Source of the DNA: Phoronis australis
Taxonomy: Eukaryota > Phoronida > Phoronidae
Direction: 5' to 3'
Length of the DNA stretch: 62,000 nt
Assembly (NCBI GenBank): GCA_002633005.1
Contig: NMRA01000616.1
Span: forward strand, 1 to 62,000
Below are positions 48,101-56,199 of this stretch, one piece after another. The notes below the pieces were generated by a model. That model saw only the letters and a program-made list of their open reading frames with translations. It searched no databases and was not told the DNA's origin. Each line of letters begins with the position of its first letter. Position 1 is the stretch's first letter. The position numbers were made by a program, and so were the translations under genes.

Positions 48101-50162
48101 TGATTAAAAACTATGTACGGAATTCTTAGAATTCGATGTTTGAAAAACGGCCGAGGACAAATTATCGATTTCGGAAGAATGATCTCAAGCGTTACTGCCA
48201 CTTGGAACAAATAGAAAACGTCCTTTAGAATATCAAAACAATATGCCCACGTACGCACTTACACGTGCCAAAGATTACACGCGACTGAACAGCAAAACCA
48301 GGTGTCCCAAAATTACAGAAAATGGTCTTCTTTCTTATAACCGTCCAGTGCCCAGCCCCAGGTACGTGCCTTTCCGATGCACTTTTGACTGCACATTCTG
48401 CGATATTGTACGGTCCTCGACGAGCGTGCTCGCTACTTGACACGTTGTACGAGCCCGATTTCTGTGTTGATTACGAATATAGGAAGCCACACTTGTGTTG
48501 ATCTAACAACACTTCTGTTTTATTTTACAATCGTTCCCCTTGAACAAGGCATTTCCTTCCAGCATTATTAACTACTTCCTTCCCAAAACACGCCCCCAGA
48601 TGTGACAGATAAGTGTACGTACGACTCACGAGAATCGAGGAATGCGTAAGTCCGATAGGCACATTGAACTACCTCATTGCAGAAGAGGCTTTGGAAATGT
48701 GAAGCGCATCGTATTCTATCCTCTCAAGATTTGAGCTCAGGGGGGAGGGGGGCTCGGGAGGCCCCATTTGGCGAAGTGGGCAAAAAGGTCCGCCCCTGAG
48801 AAACAAAAAGTCCGAGCGCAAACGCGCAATTCACAGTGGTGCTTCCGCTTTGTTTTTAGTCCGCCCGCTCTGTTGTTACCGTAAGGTCCACAACGTCAGG
48901 AATTCGAGCCCCCCATGTTGAAGGCTGGGTGCGCGCATGAAATCTATGATTTTGCTCAACACTTTTAACGCCTGTTAACACTGGCCCTGTCACAGACTGC
49001 TCAAATTCTCAGACACCATTCAGGAATTCTGCTGTGTGCTATTTCAATGCAATGCCGTATTTACGCATTGGGAGCCTGGGGCATTTTTGTCAAGAGTGTC
49101 CCCAGTTCTTAAAAACGTGAAGCATTGTAGTACACGCGCACTTTTAAAGTCAGACACATTGCAGTTTTTCCAGTCAAGTCCGAAAAAATTGACAGGCAAA
49201 TTTATTTAGAGTTTCAAATTAAGTAAGGAAAACAAAACTGTCAGTTCTTGCCTTTGTGCTGTTCATAAATGTCTGAAATGGGGACGGCTCTTTAATTAGG
49301 TGGACTCCGATGAAGATGACCCAATGATAGCGTCTGAGTTTTCGCTTTGTTTTTGCATTTTGTAACGATAATGTCCTTTCATATCAAGCAGACGACACCA
49401 ACTGCTGATTATTTATTGGTTCTGTCCTGAAATACACATTTTGAAGTGCATAATTTTTGAAGAGTGCCCTCACTCTTTCCTAGTTTTCTAAATTACAGTA
49501 ATCCCCGACTGTGACGTCAAGTGCAACTTTTTAAGTTTTTTTAAGTTGTTGAATATTTCATCTTGGGGGTCAGCTTTTTAAGGGGGGGGGGGGAGGGCAC
49601 GATGCTGCAATTAATTGCCCTTCCTTTCATGTGTTACACACCTTGTAGTGGAAAGGAGTCCCGCACGAAGAAAGTAACTGTCGCTATAGCCCTGCTTTTT
49701 GTAACCAAATATCCTCGCATTTTTAAAATTAAAGGGTAGAGAGAGGCCCCCTCTGGGTGGCGGGCCAGGGTATTTGTCCCGGTTGTACCTACTTTAATCT
49801 GGGACCGCCTGAATGTCCACTGACGGAGACTGAAATGCTCTTGCTGGAGATAAAATAGAGGAATTTAAATTAAACTGCGCTGAAAAATTGACTGCTTATT
49901 GCACTTACGCCGAGCATCTGATGCAAATAGAAGTAACTGGGGTCGTACTTGTAATACTGATACGTTCTCCAAAACAGAACAACGTTTACGCCTATCCACA
50001 GCACCTGGAAGTTAAAATAAGATAAATTGCAACAACATGGACAATAATTAGCTGATAAACTAAACGCATGTATTTCAGTTCTTGCACATGTCAAAGATAA
50101 AATAAACGAAATACCTTAACCAAATACACATAGTGTCTGTTGATGGTTGACGTCAGTTGTCT
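32924..50162 (-). CDS. NOX4-like NADPH oxidase (17 exons recognised, 5' exon missing)
   Basis: A minus-strand gene assembled from 17 exons (about 552 residues; human NOX4 has 578). The enzyme passes electrons from NADPH via FAD and two hemes across the membrane to O2. Intact signatures: heme-ligand His pairs in MH(x13)H across exons 4-5 and in YVH(x12)H in exon 8, FAD motif HPFT, NADPH motifs DGPFGSP, GGIGITP and SCGP, and the C-terminal Phe after 'HES'. The extracellular E-loop between helices 5 and 6 is long, with two Cys (PGCDFNNE and QRCDTEP) aligned with the pair in vertebrate NOX4. This argues for NOX4 rather than NOX1-3, NOX5 or DUOX; there are no EF-hands or peroxidase domain. Every assigned junction keeps phase except exon 15 to 16. 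The initiator Met is not found. Introns carry repeats, including a large array at 42290-43480. Confidence 0.93.
33095..33210. repeat. (CACG)n(CA)n microsatellite in the last NOX4 intron
   Basis: A CACG run passes into a CA run with CG interruptions, starting about 60 bp upstream of the terminal exon's acceptor. Cys-Val-Arg frames across it are artefacts. Confidence 0.97.
34528..34700 (-). CDS. NOX4-like, dehydrogenase-domain exon
   Basis: 57 codons plus two bases, 'MWQINKPDFLDVKLFVTSN' to 'YANRPQWSAVFKEIE'. It matches 'RPDxxxxxLYLSQ' and 'GRPxWxxLF' of NOX4. Acceptor CTGTTCTTGCAG, donor CAG|GTGAGA. Confidence 0.93.
35430..35552 (-). CDS. NOX4-like, 'FIRFIVSRD' exon
   Basis: 'KAAKLAFIRFIVSRDIMQMW' matches the 'YFIWxxRD' strand of NOX dehydrogenase domains. 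Acceptor TTGTTGTAACCAG, donor TAG|GTAGGC. The last 20 codons do not align with NOX4, and the exit phase does not fit exon 16. Confidence 0.72.
36330..36470. repeat. diverged unit of the 'GCCACTAGGGGG' repeat
   Basis: AAAATGTCACTGCAAGGCGC, CCGGCAGCCG and AACAGCCACTAGGGG resemble modules of the array at 42290-43480. It lies in another intron of the same gene. Confidence 0.5.
37402..37521 (-). CDS. NOX4-like, DGPFG and NADPH GGIGITP exon
   Basis: 'MYIDGPFGSPVEDILKF' and 'CIAGGIGITPVVALLNHI'. Acceptor AACTTTTACAG, donor CAG|GTACAT. Confidence 0.97.
37990..38068 (-). CDS. NOX4-like, variable linker exon
   Basis: 'ALSNYLLEDEETRTLLPVRS' then 'RRTRLK'. It occupies the NOX4-type insertion between GDW and the DGPFG strand. 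Acceptor CTGTTTTTCAG, donor AAA|GTAAGC. Phases fit both neighbours. Confidence 0.8.
38803..38975. repeat. 86-bp tandem duplication in a NOX4 intron
   Basis: ACTATCAAAGAAATGAACAT begins at 38803 and 38889. The copies are almost identical, so the duplication is recent. Confidence 0.92.
39597..39648 (-). CDS. NOX4-like, GDW exon
   Basis: 17 codons plus one base, 'VKDSHFTIHLTTHGDWS', matching the 'F-V-H-(x)3-GDWT' strand of NOX4. Acceptor TCTAATCTACAG, donor CAG|GTGAAT. Confidence 0.9.
39907..39969 (-). CDS. NOX4-like, FAD-binding HPFT exon
   Basis: 21 codons, 'FVLINCPSISSLEWHPFTIS' plus D. HPFT contacts FAD. Acceptor ACCTTTCAG, donor GAC|GTAAGT. Confidence 0.96.
40247..40411 (-). CDS. NOX4-like, helix 6 and start of the FAD domain
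   Basis: 55 codons, 'SWMWVCGPLVVYLVDSAYRV' to 'FRKHFKSRPGQ'. Acceptor TTTGTTGCAG. The donor CAG|GTTTGT departs from consensus at the third and fourth bases. Confidence 0.96.
41420..41570 (-). CDS. NOX4-like, E-loop exon
   Basis: 50 codons, 'GILKQQTNIATHTPGCDFNN' onward to 'GLSQRCDTEPSFGTPVRQ'. The two Cys match the NOX4 E-loop pair that family work links to H2O2 rather than superoxide release. Donor CAG|GTAAGC. Confidence 0.93.
41950..42030 (-). CDS. NOX4-like, exon with helix 5 heme histidines
   Basis: 'HNHDLFWYVHRLFIVFYGLL' then 'IFHAV'. His of YVH and His of IFH are 13 residues apart, as required for the second heme pair. Acceptor TACTTTTCAG, donor GAG|GTGAGT. Confidence 0.95.
42290..43480. 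repeat. higher-order repeat of diverged 'TTGCCACTAGG' modules in a NOX4 intron
   Basis: Three module types recur in order. Type A (CTAGGAGGCGCCACAGAAGT) lies near 42322, 42750 and 43171; type B (CTAGGTGGTGCAAAATACCG) near 42459 and 42911; type C (CTAGGGGGCACACCGGTAGC) near 42605 and 43057. A-to-A and C-to-C distances are about 420-450 bp. Linkers also repeat, such as AACATCCTGCAGAGGGTTT and ATCCTTAGAGCGGTTTGGTT. No frame is conserved between copies. Confidence 0.85.
43506..43669. mobile_element. 148-bp hAT-type MITE with 8-bp target duplication
   Basis: The body 43514-43661 starts CAGTGCTGTAGTGGT and ends ACCACTACAGCACTG, perfect 15-bp terminal inverted repeats. GTAGAACT flanks both sides (43506-43513 and 43662-43669). 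CAG...CTG ends and an 8-bp duplication indicate the hAT superfamily. It has no coding capacity. It sits in the same NOX4 intron as the higher-order repeat. Confidence 0.93.
44392..44464 (-). CDS. NOX4-like, exon with helix 4
   Basis: 'PGVTGVAMMLVLCLIVSSS', the conserved 'PG-TG' entry to helix 4. Acceptor TCACTTTCAG, donor CACG|GTTAGT. Confidence 0.92.
45226..45298. mobile_element. CATGGGCGG...CCGCCCATG MITE
   Basis: 73 bp with CATGGGCGGTGCAGAACTG at one end and GGTGCGCCGCCCATG at the other, around GGGGGTTGTAGCCCCCC. It is a sister of 56139-56199. Confidence 0.85.
45379..45406 (-). CDS. NOX4-like, 28-nt microexon
   Basis: Nine codons, NPLYIVVFS, plus one base. It repairs the phase between its neighbours, which otherwise run into a stop. 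Acceptor TTCTATTTCAG, donor CAG|GTAAGC. Confidence 0.85.
45541..45638 (-). CDS. NOX4-like, exon with end of helix 3
   Basis: 'IHFVGHLINAKNFCMNYNS' to 'NAATSPNQ'. It contains the second helix 3 heme His (LIH). Acceptor TTTTTTACAG, donor CAG|GTAAGA. Confidence 0.95.
45936..46020 (-). CDS. NOX4-like, exon with first heme histidine
   Basis: 28 codons plus one base, 'SRRSLRMLIDNCKSMHITCS'. His of SMHITC is the first helix 3 heme ligand; the second lies 14 residues on, in the next exon. Acceptor TTCGCAG, donor CGT|GTAAGT. Confidence 0.93.
46760..46873 (-). CDS. NOX4-like, exon with helix 2
   Basis: 38 codons, 'LCVARGSATCLNLNCGLILL' then 'PMCRTLMAWLRG', the most conserved NOX helix 2 signature. 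Donor AAG|GTTGGC is non-consensus after GT. Confidence 0.95.
46874..49908 (-). other. large NOX4 intron with a GC-rich MITE
   Basis: A 3-kb intron between helix 1 and helix 2 exons. It contains the element at 48735-48940 and a run of G near 49580. A 123-codon minus-strand frame (47433-47804) resembles nothing I know and lacks splice sites. Confidence 0.7.
48735..48940 (-). mobile_element. GC-rich MITE-like element, inverse copy of 12499-12738
   Basis: Ends with AAGGCTGGGTGCGCGCATGA (48921-48940), the inverse of the start at 12499. It also carries CATTTGGCGAAGTGGGCAAA and AATTCGAGCCCCCCATG. Confidence 0.7.
49909..50004 (-). CDS. NOX4-like, exon with helix 1
   Basis: 32 codons, 'VLWIGVNVVLFWRTY' to 'YFYLHQMLG'. 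Acceptor AACTTCCAG, donor GGC|GTAAGT. Phase 0 at both ends. Confidence 0.9.
50115..50162 (-). CDS. NOX4-like, most 5' exon recognised
   Basis: Reads RQLTSTINRHYVYLVK and matches the start of transmembrane helix 1 in phase 0. Donor AAG|GTATTT is weak and acceptor ATCTTAG has a poor pyrimidine tract; an alternative acceptor (AACAG) lies 23 nt further in. It contains no Met, so an upstream initiating exon is required. Confidence 0.5.
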
Positions 50163-53100
50163 CTAAGATGTCGGTACCATAGTGGCGAATTTACAGGTTC
50201 GTGGACTGAGGTTTACCTACTCCTCACGCGACACGAGCAAACACCGACATTCCTTCTCAGGGTGACGTTGACCACTTGGACATTGTTTACGCACCCCTTG
50301 CCACATTCTAAATCTGCCTGTGTGTTTCATCACAAATGACAGAATAACAAGAGACAAGAGTAAAGAAGCAGATTTATGAACATTAGCTAGGAATAGCAAC
50401 AGAAAAGTCCGAGCAGTTTTTGTAACAGAGGTAATGTCGAGGGGATTTAAAACCACTGACCTCTTCAGAGTACAACGCGGCGTTAAATTAAACGGTTGAA
50501 AGACTAACATTGTCCAGTAAACAATGCGTGTCTCACAACTTTGCAGGCCGGCCGCAGGTAAACATGTGGACATGAATGTACGAACTCATTGATTGCATAT
50601 GTATCGAATATTTTTCTTCAAAAGAGGACGCCCCCCTAGGCTATCTAAGTGCATTGTCCCATTGACCAGGAATACGCCAACTTTTACAAAGAAGAGTGTT
50701 GAATTTTTACACATGTTCGCAATTGTCTTTTGTCCTCTTTAACTGCAGCACGCCTCTCATTAAGCGTAATTGTTTCAAGATGTGCCAACACATGACATGC
50801 AGTTATTAGTAGGACAATGTCTGAACCACGGCACAGTGGTTAAACAAAAATATGTCATTAATGAAAATGATAAATGATTAAAACATGTCGCTACTTCAGA
50901 TGTATGGTTCTTAGTCAAACCTGTTTTAATTGCAGTTACCATACGCAAAATAGCCATTGACAAAACTATTACAGGAATTAAAGAATATTGCCCTATGTTA
51001 TTCCAAATTAATCTCAATCACACAGGCCTACATCATTCTAAACCATAAATTTCGACCACAATGATCTGGATTACGAATAGTCGCATGAAACTTCTCAGTT
51101 TCCCAGAATAAACAAGCAACGCTGAAAATTCCAGTCAATCTAGAAATATTTCTGTCGCATGAAACCACAAAGCACCACATCCGCCAATGAAATGAGGCCT
51201 GCTACTGGCACATAGTTTTGTTGGCAACACCGCCTTTCGTGCAGAACTGCGACAGATCCTGAAGGCCACGCATCGTAATAAAAATACAATGTTGTCACGG
51301 AAAATTAGCCGCGCTGAATACTGATATGAACCGCGTTGATACAATATCCGATTGGTAAAGTAAATATCAAGCAACAATGAAACACAATGGGAAGTAAAAC
51401 AAAGACGCGTTTAAATAAACACAGATGTTAGGTGTCTTCACCTAAATTGCCCTGATTACCATCCTACAGTACGCCTACAAGGAGTTGAAGGTGAACGCGC
51501 AGCTGTTGCGAATGCCGGTTAAGTCTCAAAATAACAGTTTCTGACTCATTATGATGGCTTAAACTTAGAGCAATCACCCAGACTTGTTGCAAGATTAAAA
51601 AATAATTCCTTTGACGTTATTTGTATTCGTAGTGCACTGACAAAATCCACGCGGCATCACCTGAGGATGTGCCAGCACGACTGAACTGGAACCAAACAAA
51701 CATATTGGACGAATATGTTTACTAAATCAGATAACCTGTGTGTATACTTTGTACATCCTCCGTGGCTGAGCTTTTCATGATGCTTTATGAACTGTTATCG
51801 GAGTGTGAAGTACCGGTACTGCATTTAAGTTGTACCATGACATCCAGATGTCAGGGCGGCGATTTCAGGGAAGACAGCAGATTAATTATCTTAACCAAGT
51901 CTAATAAGTGTTTGCTTTCTCTCAAATATTCGATTGCATATGGGTTTCTAACAGCCTCTAATAAAACGACGAAAACAAATATTGTTGAACCAATGTTCAT
52001 TTCCTCCCCCCTATAATATTAATAGGATTCAGGGGGTCCAAAATGAAACGGACTAAGTAGGTAAGTTTATAAGAAGATATGTATGAAGGCTGAGATAACT
52101 CTAGCCTGTTCAAGTCTCGACATTCAAAATGTCTTAGACGACAAAATCTCATATTCATATAGTTATATCACCAGACCAAAGAATTGTCCGTACTAGTATG
52201 TTGTTGGATGGCCGATCCACTCATGTGGTTTAAGTAATGAACAGAATGTGTCTTACCAGCAACAAGTATCTACCAGCGAAATCCACAGCCTCCCGACACA
52301 AAACACTGCAGCGAGCCATGACAACCTCTCCTTTTCATTCGCGAATCATCTAAATCTATGTACCGGTTCGACTTCGACCATCCTTGCCCCCTTCAATGCC
52401 GAGTTCGGCGAGGTGAACAAGGTCACGGCGGTTGTCCTAAGTGAATCAGCGACTAAGACCAGACGATCAGCTGGCTCTTGTACTCCATTTGCAGAGCAGT
52501 CGCGGTATTTTGGACTGACTAAGCCAGCTGTCTGAATAAGCTAGCTGTATGATGAATTCTTGAATTGCCTTTGTCTAAATCGTGAAAGCCGGGGAGGCTT
52601 GTATGGGACAACACATGCAACTCTCGCCAACTCACGGGATTGGAACTAAACCGTGGACCAAGACGAGCGAGTTGTTTACATTGACTCGGTGTTAATTCGA
52701 TTAGCAGAGGTCAAAGATCTGCCACCGGAAGTTATCATTGCGGACGCCAGTCGCTGACATTTTATGCGGAATAAATGAAGATTGGCAGTTGGAGTTGCAT
52801 GGTTGTAAAAGAAACACTTGAACATTCCTAAATATAGGTAAAACATGTTGCCACACATGTTTTTATTTAACCGTCCGAAAGTATGTCGCATGTGTGTTTA
52901 GGTGGCATACTTGCAGAAGTAACAGTTGTTTGTTTTGAGAACACGCGTGGCACAATAAGTGACATGTTAGAACACTAATGGAAAATCTTTGATCGACATT
53001 AGACTTCTGCGGGGACGAGGAAACTGGATTCCCAGTCAGTGATAAGTGAAGAATGGACTAAAACACCATTATAGCCATTTGTTCAATACGTGCATCGTTG

Positions 53101-53763
53101 AATTACACCTATTGTAAACAATATGAATATTATTTGCGTTCATGTTTCATACATTGGGAAATTGCTCCATGAACCATGTGCTCGTTGGAGAAATGCTTTT
53201 TGATGTTCGCTCACCGGCAAACTATGTTCGGAAATTCTTTTCATGAAGTTCCATCATAAAGTATAAATTGTACATAAAAAGTTCATCGGATGGAAAACGG
53301 ATAATGATAAATGATTTACCAAATCCCTCATAGGAATGTTTGTTCAAATCGACTGTGTATCGCTCACATGTACACTTAGTCGTTTACTAAGACAAGTAAG
53401 GCTGGATCTGATATTAAAATTCAAACATTTACAAAACCATTGCGAAAGTTTTAGTAAAACACCAGTTGGGGTCATATTGTTGATGCTGAAAACGGGAATG
53501 GTGAAAAACCTAAGACGAACGCATGTGCATTGTGTTAAAGATAAAAATTTAGAATTCACAACAAGAATTTACCAAATGTCTCAGGACGGAACGTATTTTG
53601 CGAAGGAGAATTAACACCGAGCTCCCACCCTCTCGTGCACGCATTCACTGATATTGGAACATTAGAACCGTTGCTAATAAGTAGTTCACTTCCCAAAGTT
53701 TGGCCGCTAGAGTGCGCAGTCCAAGAGCTTAACACACGCTGTGTCCCGGTAATTGTTTATTCA
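50163..53763. other. region upstream of the NOX4-like gene; nothing recognised
   Basis: Expected to hold the promoter and the initiating exon of the NADPH oxidase, but I could not identify either. Frames up to 118 codons show no family similarity. Confidence 0.5.
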
Positions 53764-53921
53764 CAGGGGCGGATCCAGGATTTTGAGTGAGGCGGGGGAA
53801 GGGCAGAGTATTAGCCAGGATTTTGCTTGTCAGACAGTGGCACTCCCGAACTGCCCAATGGAATCTTGGAGAATTTTAGGGGGGCCATGGCCCCCTTGGC
53901 CCCCCTCTAAATCCGCCATTG
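53764..53921 (-). mobile_element. CAGGGGCGGATCCAGG...AAATCCGCCATTG MITE
   Basis: 158 bp, the inverse of 24225-24382, with inverted ends GGCGGATCCAGGATTTTGAG and CTAAATCCGCCATTG. The flanks share ATTCA (53759-53763 and 53922-53926), a possible but short target duplication. Confidence 0.8.
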
Positions 53922-54182
53922 ATTCATGCATGAATTTGGTTCCTATGATAACGCAAGGCCACATAGGCATATCTGGAATTTGCTGTTTGGAGGCCATATG
54001 CCAGATTTGCCCGAATCTCAACAACTTACGTCCAAAAGTACAATACTGGAGTATGCAGATCGCCACCAGTTTCCATTTATGACTGGGCAAAAGTTCTAAC
54101 CCATGCCAGTTGCGCCAATCAAGAACGCCCGGAACATGACAATTTTTTTCCATACTATCAGTTGCAGACACAAGCTTGAATA

Positions 54183-55145
54183 AAGTATATTATACCACAA
54201 TATTAGCCTCGAATGGCAGATACAACCGTGTAATAACCCATATAGTTATCTCACCAGTGAGATATTATTTTGGGGAGAAAGCGAGGCCGGATTCGAATCC
54301 GGACCTCAAGAGTTTACCACTACACCACTCAGCGGCTGACGTCATCCAACGTGAAAATAGAATACTTAAATGAGAACGCGCAATAATCCCATGTTCAACA
54401 AGTCGCATTGCACTGACATAAATATACGTGTGAAAAACAAAACGCACAATTTCCATAAAAACGATATTTTAATTAAGTGAAATTTTTCTCTCATGTTCTC
54501 TCACTTGTAAACCACCGATCTCCAATTGTAATGCGGGTATCGTGTCGTCGGGATCCTTTGACTTGAGAATTACTCTCAGTTACCAGTGGTAACGTACTTA
54601 AGCAGACGATAGTTTCCCGGTCGAAGCTTAGCGTGATATAATGTGTTTTAAGCTATAACAGTTGGTAAACCTTAATTTATAAATTCACTTTATTTCTATT
54701 TTGTTTAAATTTTCAATTGGTTTTATTGGTTTTGAGTAAAAGCATTATTTGACAAAAATCGCTCGGCTTTTCTTAAAAGGGCACGACCTCCAACTCCGGG
54801 CCTCTGACATAGAAAGTAGTTTCAAAGCCGAGGCGAGTCGAGAAAGGTAAATCGTTTCGTTGCACTGTTTCTCGTTTAGGATGTGGTATAAATAGATTAT
54901 TACATGTTCTCATTCGTTATCCCCTTATCTCTAGATAACGTGGGATAACGACTTCGCCATGTAATAAACTATATTTATACCATAATATTAGCCTCGAATG
55001 GCAAATACAACCGTGTAATAACCCATTTAGTTATCTCACTAGTGAGATAACATTTTGGCGGGAAACCGAGGCCGCTAATTCTCCAAAATCCACTCGGGCT
55101 CTAGATAACAGGGGATACCGACTTCGCCATGTAATAATCTATATA
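54183..55145. repeat. two related repeat units with palindromic GTTATCTCACTAGTGAGATAAC core
   Basis: ATATTAGCCTCGAATGGCA, TACAACCGTGTAATAACCCA and a GTTATCTCAC(C/T)AGTGAGATA palindrome occur at 54200-54275 and 54985-55050. The second palindrome (55030-55051) is perfect over 22 bp. TAGATAAC...CGACTTCGCCATGTAATAA flanks the second unit on both sides (about 54934 and 55101). The intervening 54340-54930 shows nothing I can assign. Confidence 0.75.
54285..54335 (-). other. tRNA-like remnant (A-box and B-box, no anticodon arm)
   Basis: On the minus strand, GTGGTGTAGTGGTAAAC matches a tRNA D-arm/A-box and CCGGATTCGAATCCGG a full T-arm/B-box. Only about 10 nt lie between them, so the anticodon arm is gone. 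It is a tRNA-derived SINE head or pseudo-tRNA fused to the repeat, not a working tRNA. Confidence 0.65.
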
Positions 55146-55589
55146 AATCTCAACTTAGGTTTGGTTATTATAATTCAGCCCATACATTTTTGAGAGAGCA
55201 ACCAATTTTATTTCCCGCAAAAATTATATAATAAATACTCAAAGTTTGAAAAGAGGACGGAATTCAAACGTTATTAAACAATTTTTAACATTATCTGTCC
55301 AGCGCTTTCCGACAACTTAGCCAAAATCCTATAGAAATATTGGCATCGTAATTAAAAGTCACATGCGCATCGATTCCAAAGTCTATTACCTGTAAAATCT
55401 CATCTCATATCAACACCAACGGTATGGGTAGGTGGAAACCAGTTTATCCCTAAATAAAACGCACAGCTTTACTTTGAATATTTACAGAATTGATGTAATC
55501 TTTGTAATGTCAGACGACAAAAACATAATCTTCTGGAATTGGTGCTACGCAAGAATCAAATAAATAGTTATTGTCACGAAAATTTGAGC

Positions 55590-56040
55590 ACCTCGCTCTG
55601 AAGCATCAGCCAGTGTGGTAACACGTTTTCTTTGAATTCGGAAAAATTAGTCCAGAATAACTTTTGAGTATTCATAAGGCGTTTTATACATGTATGTAAC
55701 AACTGAAATACCTAGTTCAAAATAGAAATGATGTTTTACAGTAGTTTGGTGAACAGATTTCGTTTGAATAAGTTAATAGACGTTCTCTGTTTCATATACC
55801 AGTTGTTTAAACAATTATGTAAATCCAGATTTTCTGTGCTTTCGGATATGAAGACAATGTCGTCCGGATAAACCAAAATGGACAGCATTGAATCACAAAA
55901 CTGCACATCCTTACCCAATTCATTGACATAATTAATTAAATCAATAGTATAAAGAGCAGAAAGTGTAGGGATAAATTATCTCCATGACGAACACCGTTTT
56001 CATGGTTACCAATCGGAAGGCATGACAGAAATCGTCAAAA
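55590..56040 (-). mobile_element. LINE reverse transcriptase fragment, decayed
   Basis: Minus strand from 56040 down: 'ENGVRHGDNLSP' (motif B), 'TIDLINYVNELGKDVQF', then 'LSILVYPDDIVFISESTENL' (motif C, with YPDD for the usual YADD), and a tail with 'NNWYMKQRTSINL'. Frameshifts break it. Confidence 0.85.
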
Positions 56041-56138
56041 AATATCACTTAGTCAAACTTTAAGCTTCATACATAGGGGGCGGAGTTTGCGATAGGTCAG
56101 TTGGGAATAGGCTCATGTCCTTTGTAATCCAGAACCAG

Positions 56139-56199
56139 CATGGGTGGCTCAGCACTGAAAGAAGTGGGGGCTATAGCCCCCTATGGTGCGTCGCCCATG
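56139..56199. mobile_element. CATGGGTGG...CGCCCATG MITE with perfect GGGGGCTATAGCCCCC core
   Basis: 61 bp, the shortest intact member of the family at 22133, 30732 and 45226. The 16-bp core is a perfect palindrome and the whole element is nearly self-complementary. Confidence 0.85.
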
